Shown here in pieces: positions 5,951 through 7,512 of a stretch of DNA of 7,512 nt (position 1 is the first letter of the stretch; every line of letters begins with the position of its first letter). The notes under the pieces were generated by a model. The model worked only from the letters and a program-made list of their open reading frames with translations, did not search any database and was not told where the DNA came from. A program made the position numbers and the translations under genes. The stretch is from an uncultured Flavobacterium sp. (lineage in GTDB: Bacteria; Bacteroidota; Bacteroidia; Flavobacteriales; Flavobacteriaceae). Where the stretch lies: contig NZ_CALFIG010000011.1 in assembly GCF_937876455.1 (NCBI RefSeq), forward strand, positions 1 to 7,512, written 5' to 3'.

Positions 5951-5964
5951 CTAAAAACTATTTA

Positions 5965-6651
5965 ATGTCAATAGAAGTAAAAAATATCACAAAAACATAT
6001 GGCAAACAAATTGCTTTGGATGCTATCTCTTTTTCTATAAAAAAAGGAGAAATTGTTGGTTTTTTAGGTCCAAATGGTGCGGGAAAATCCACTTTAATGA
6101 AAATATTGACTACTTATTTAACTGCAGATAAAGGTGGGGCTTCTGTAAATGGTTTTGACCTAGCTACACAAGCTATACAAGTACAGCAGTCTGTTGGTTA
6201 TTTACCCGAACACAATCCGCTTTATCTTGATTTATATGTTAGAGAGTATTTAGCATTTAATGCTGAGTTACATCATGTTTCAAAAAGTAAAATTGATGAA
6301 GTAATTCAGTTGACAGGTCTAAGTCCAGAATGTCATAAAAAAATAGGACAATTGTCAAAAGGATACCGTCAGCGTGTGGGCTTAGCAACCGCCCTACTTC
6401 ATAATCCAGATGTATTAATTTTAGATGAACCAACAACAGGTTTAGACCCAAATCAGTTGGTTGAAATAAGAGAGTTAATCAAAAACATTGGGAAAGACAA
6501 AACGGTTTTTTTGTCTACACACATCATGCAAGAAGTAGAGGCGATTTGTGATAGAATTATTATAATTCATCACGGAAAAATTGTGGAAGATGCATCATTG
6601 AAAGTTTTAGGTAAAAATCTAGAAAAAATTTTCAGAGAAAAAACACAATAA
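5965..6651 (+). CDS. gldA: Gliding-motility ABC transporter ATP-binding protein GldA, shortened near the C-terminus
   Basis: GldA is the ATPase of the GldAFG transporter associated with flavobacterial gliding. All nucleotide-site motifs are intact: Walker A GPNGAGKST (35-43), Q-loop region YLPEHNPLYLDL (79-90), signature LSKGYRQR (130-137), Walker B LILDEP (151-156), D-loop GLD (159-161) and H-loop STHIMQEVEAICDR (184-197). The stretch YLPEHNPLYLDLYVREYLAF is typical of GldA as I remember it. The product is 228 residues against roughly 295-300 for GldA. The usual final sequence is still there (KNLEKIFREKTQ, resembling NLESVFRE in the F. johnsoniae protein), but it follows HGKIVEDASL directly. 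About 70 residues of the C-terminal regulatory region therefore appear deleted in frame. gldF and gldG are not in the window. The gene ends 13 bases from the convergent lipoprotein gene, with no clear terminator. Confidence 0.88.
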   Translation: MSIEVKNITKTYGKQIALDAISFSIKKGEIVGFLGPNGAGKSTLMKILTTYLTADKGGASVNGFDLATQAIQVQQSVGYLPEHNPLYLDLYVREYLAFNAELHHVSKSKIDEVIQLTGLSPECHKKIGQLSKGYRQRVGLATALLHNPDVLILDEPTTGLDPNQLVEIRELIKNIGKDKTVFLSTHIMQEVEAICDRIIIIHHGKIVEDASLKVLGKNLEKIFREKTQ

Positions 6652-6664
6652 CAGAACTTGCGCA

Positions 6665-7399
6665 TTAATTCAAAATCAAATATCCCGAAAAAAGTTGATT
6701 AATATCTATAAGAGGTGGATTATTCTTTAATATAATATTTCCCGTACTATATATTGTTCCTCTAATACTTTCAATAGGTTTTACTATCATATCATTTGAC
6801 CCTCTTTGAAATACTTTTATATGCTGCACTTCAAAATTTTCACCATAAAATCTTCCGTTTCCAAAATAAAAATTCAATAACATTTCATCTGAATGACCCG
6901 AAATATAAAAATTAGAAATGTGATTACTTTCTATGACTGTTTGTAAATTATGAATAGTAAAATAAAAATCACCCGTACCCGATTCTCCATCAGCATCAAT
7001 AGAAAACAACCGCAAAGTCGGGAATGTTAACACTCCATCTGAACTAATATTTTGTTCCGTTTTACTATGAATTTCAACAATATTAGGTGCAGTGACATAA
7101 ACTTTTGCAGTCTCATAATCTCTGGTCCAGTTACAACTTGACACATCTTTAAGAACTAAAAAATCATTTTCTTTTGACACCTCAATATTAGACATAATAT
7201 TTTCACCCGATTCTACCTTTACTTCAAACAAATTTCCTTGCTTAACTACCAAAGTAATTCCTGAGTGAATTTTAATTTTATCAAACCCTTCTACTTCAAT
7301 AATTTTAGTTTTGACGGCTCCTTTATTCTTAAAACAATCCTCTGAAATGCCACAACTACTAATTAATGACATGAAAAATAATGCTACTATTTTTTTCAT
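6665..7399 (-). CDS. DUF2807 (GIN domain) lipoprotein
   Basis: A 244-residue protein beginning MKKIVALFFMSLISSCG, a lipoprotein signal peptide with lipobox ISSC and acylated Cys16. The mature part has the DUF2807/GIN pattern: FDKIKIHSGITLVVKQG (39-55) with alternating hydrophobic residues, VKVESGENIMSNIEV, then YVTAPNIVEIHSKTEQNISS. Repeated short beta strands follow, ending NIILKNNPPLIDINQLFSGY. This predicts a right-handed beta-helix head on a lipid anchor, on the outer-membrane periplasmic face or the cell surface. Its role is not known; adhesin-head annotations of this family are structural guesses. The ATG overlaps the stop of the preceding outer-membrane gene (ATGA), so the two are translationally coupled. 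It converges with gldA. Confidence 0.88.
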   Translation of the reverse strand: MKKIVALFFMSLISSCGISEDCFKNKGAVKTKIIEVEGFDKIKIHSGITLVVKQGNLFEVKVESGENIMSNIEVSKENDFLVLKDVSSCNWTRDYETAKVYVTAPNIVEIHSKTEQNISSDGVLTFPTLRLFSIDADGESGTGDFYFTIHNLQTVIESNHISNFYISGHSDEMLLNFYFGNGRFYGENFEVQHIKVFQRGSNDMIVKPIESIRGTIYSTGNIILKNNPPLIDINQLFSGYLILN

Positions 7400-7512
7400 A
7401 ATCTACCCCCTACTGTAAATTCTATTGCTTCCGCTCTCCCACCATGAGTTTTTAAACCAAATCCAGTAAACAAACTCTTTGTTAAATAATATTTCATAGC
7501 TAACCTTTGATA
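7396..7512 (-). CDS. Acyloxyacyl hydrolase / PagL-like outer-membrane protein, C-terminal fragment
   Basis: Thirty-eight codons and a TGA enter from the right edge. The translation YQRLAMKYYLTKSLFTGFGL is followed by KTHGGRAEAIEFTVGGRL and the stop. Alternating hydrophobic residues in two strands joined by THGGRAEA look like the last hairpin of an outer-membrane beta-barrel. The pattern R-L/I-x-x-K-Y-Y/F then LK-x-H-x-x-x-AEA-EF-x-x-G-x-RL matches the C-terminus of flavobacterial acyloxyacyl hydrolases (PagL-type lipid A deacylases) as I remember them. The active-site region is outside the window, so activity cannot be judged. The TGA overlaps the next gene's ATG by 4 bases. The frame is certain; the family call is moderate. 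Confidence 0.65.
   Translation of the reverse strand, partial: YQRLAMKYYLTKSLFTGFGLKTHGGRAEAIEFTVGGRL

Noticed and set aside
6257..6451. Minus-strand open frame of 64 codons
   Set aside because: It is antisense to gldA, covering its signature and Walker B region.
6600..6664. Possible terminator between convergent gldA and the lipoprotein gene
   Set aside because: Only a weak A/T inverted repeat (GAAAAAATTTTC) inside the end of gldA was seen; there is no GC-containing stem with a T run.

Overview
The window comes from a low-GC member of the Bacteroidota, almost certainly Flavobacteriaceae (Flavobacterium or a near relative). Three things point there: a GldA-type gliding ABC ATPase, a DAHP synthase/chorismate mutase fusion placed two genes upstream of rsgA, and -7 promoter boxes of the form TAnnTTTG with no clear Shine-Dalgarno sequences. 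Apart from gldA, every gene lies on the minus strand. No RNA gene, insertion sequence, CRISPR array or tRNA was seen, and no stretch over 300 bases lacks a gene.

Layout from left to right: (1) the 5' part of rsgA (1-246), with its own -7 box; (2) a strong terminator (306-331) closing a secreted 172-residue protein gene (351-869); (3) the DAHP synthase/chorismate mutase gene (915-1985); (4) an intergenic segment holding a terminator hairpin and a probable promoter (1999-2056); (5) a compact unit read right to left: TetR-like regulator (5172-5846), ABC1/AarF kinase interrupted by an in-frame stop (3858-5165), a DUF2256 zinc-ribbon miniprotein not opened by ATG (3728-3877), a DUF2805/TIGR03643 protein (3457-3750), an SDR lacking the catalytic Tyr (2760-3443) and folE (2064-2750); (6) a divergent control region with a 12-bp inverted repeat around the tetR -7 box; (7) gldA (5965-6651) on the plus strand, apparently lacking about 70 internal residues near its C-terminus; (8) a GIN-domain (DUF2807) lipoprotein (6665-7399) whose start overlaps the stop of a gene entering from the right, read as the C-terminal strands of an acyloxyacyl hydrolase/PagL-like outer-membrane protein.

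The most interesting part is the TetR-to-folE unit. Its six genes are spaced 13 bases apart or less, or overlap, which suggests one transcript. The DUF2256/DUF2805/SDR set is one I remember beside photolyase or cryptochrome-like genes, with folE (pterin synthesis) close by. Here no photolyase gene lies between the two small proteins, and the kinase carries a nonsense codon. The unit may be a decaying remnant or a variant of a poorly described light- or pterin-linked module. That link is inference. The gene identities rest on motifs read directly from the translations.
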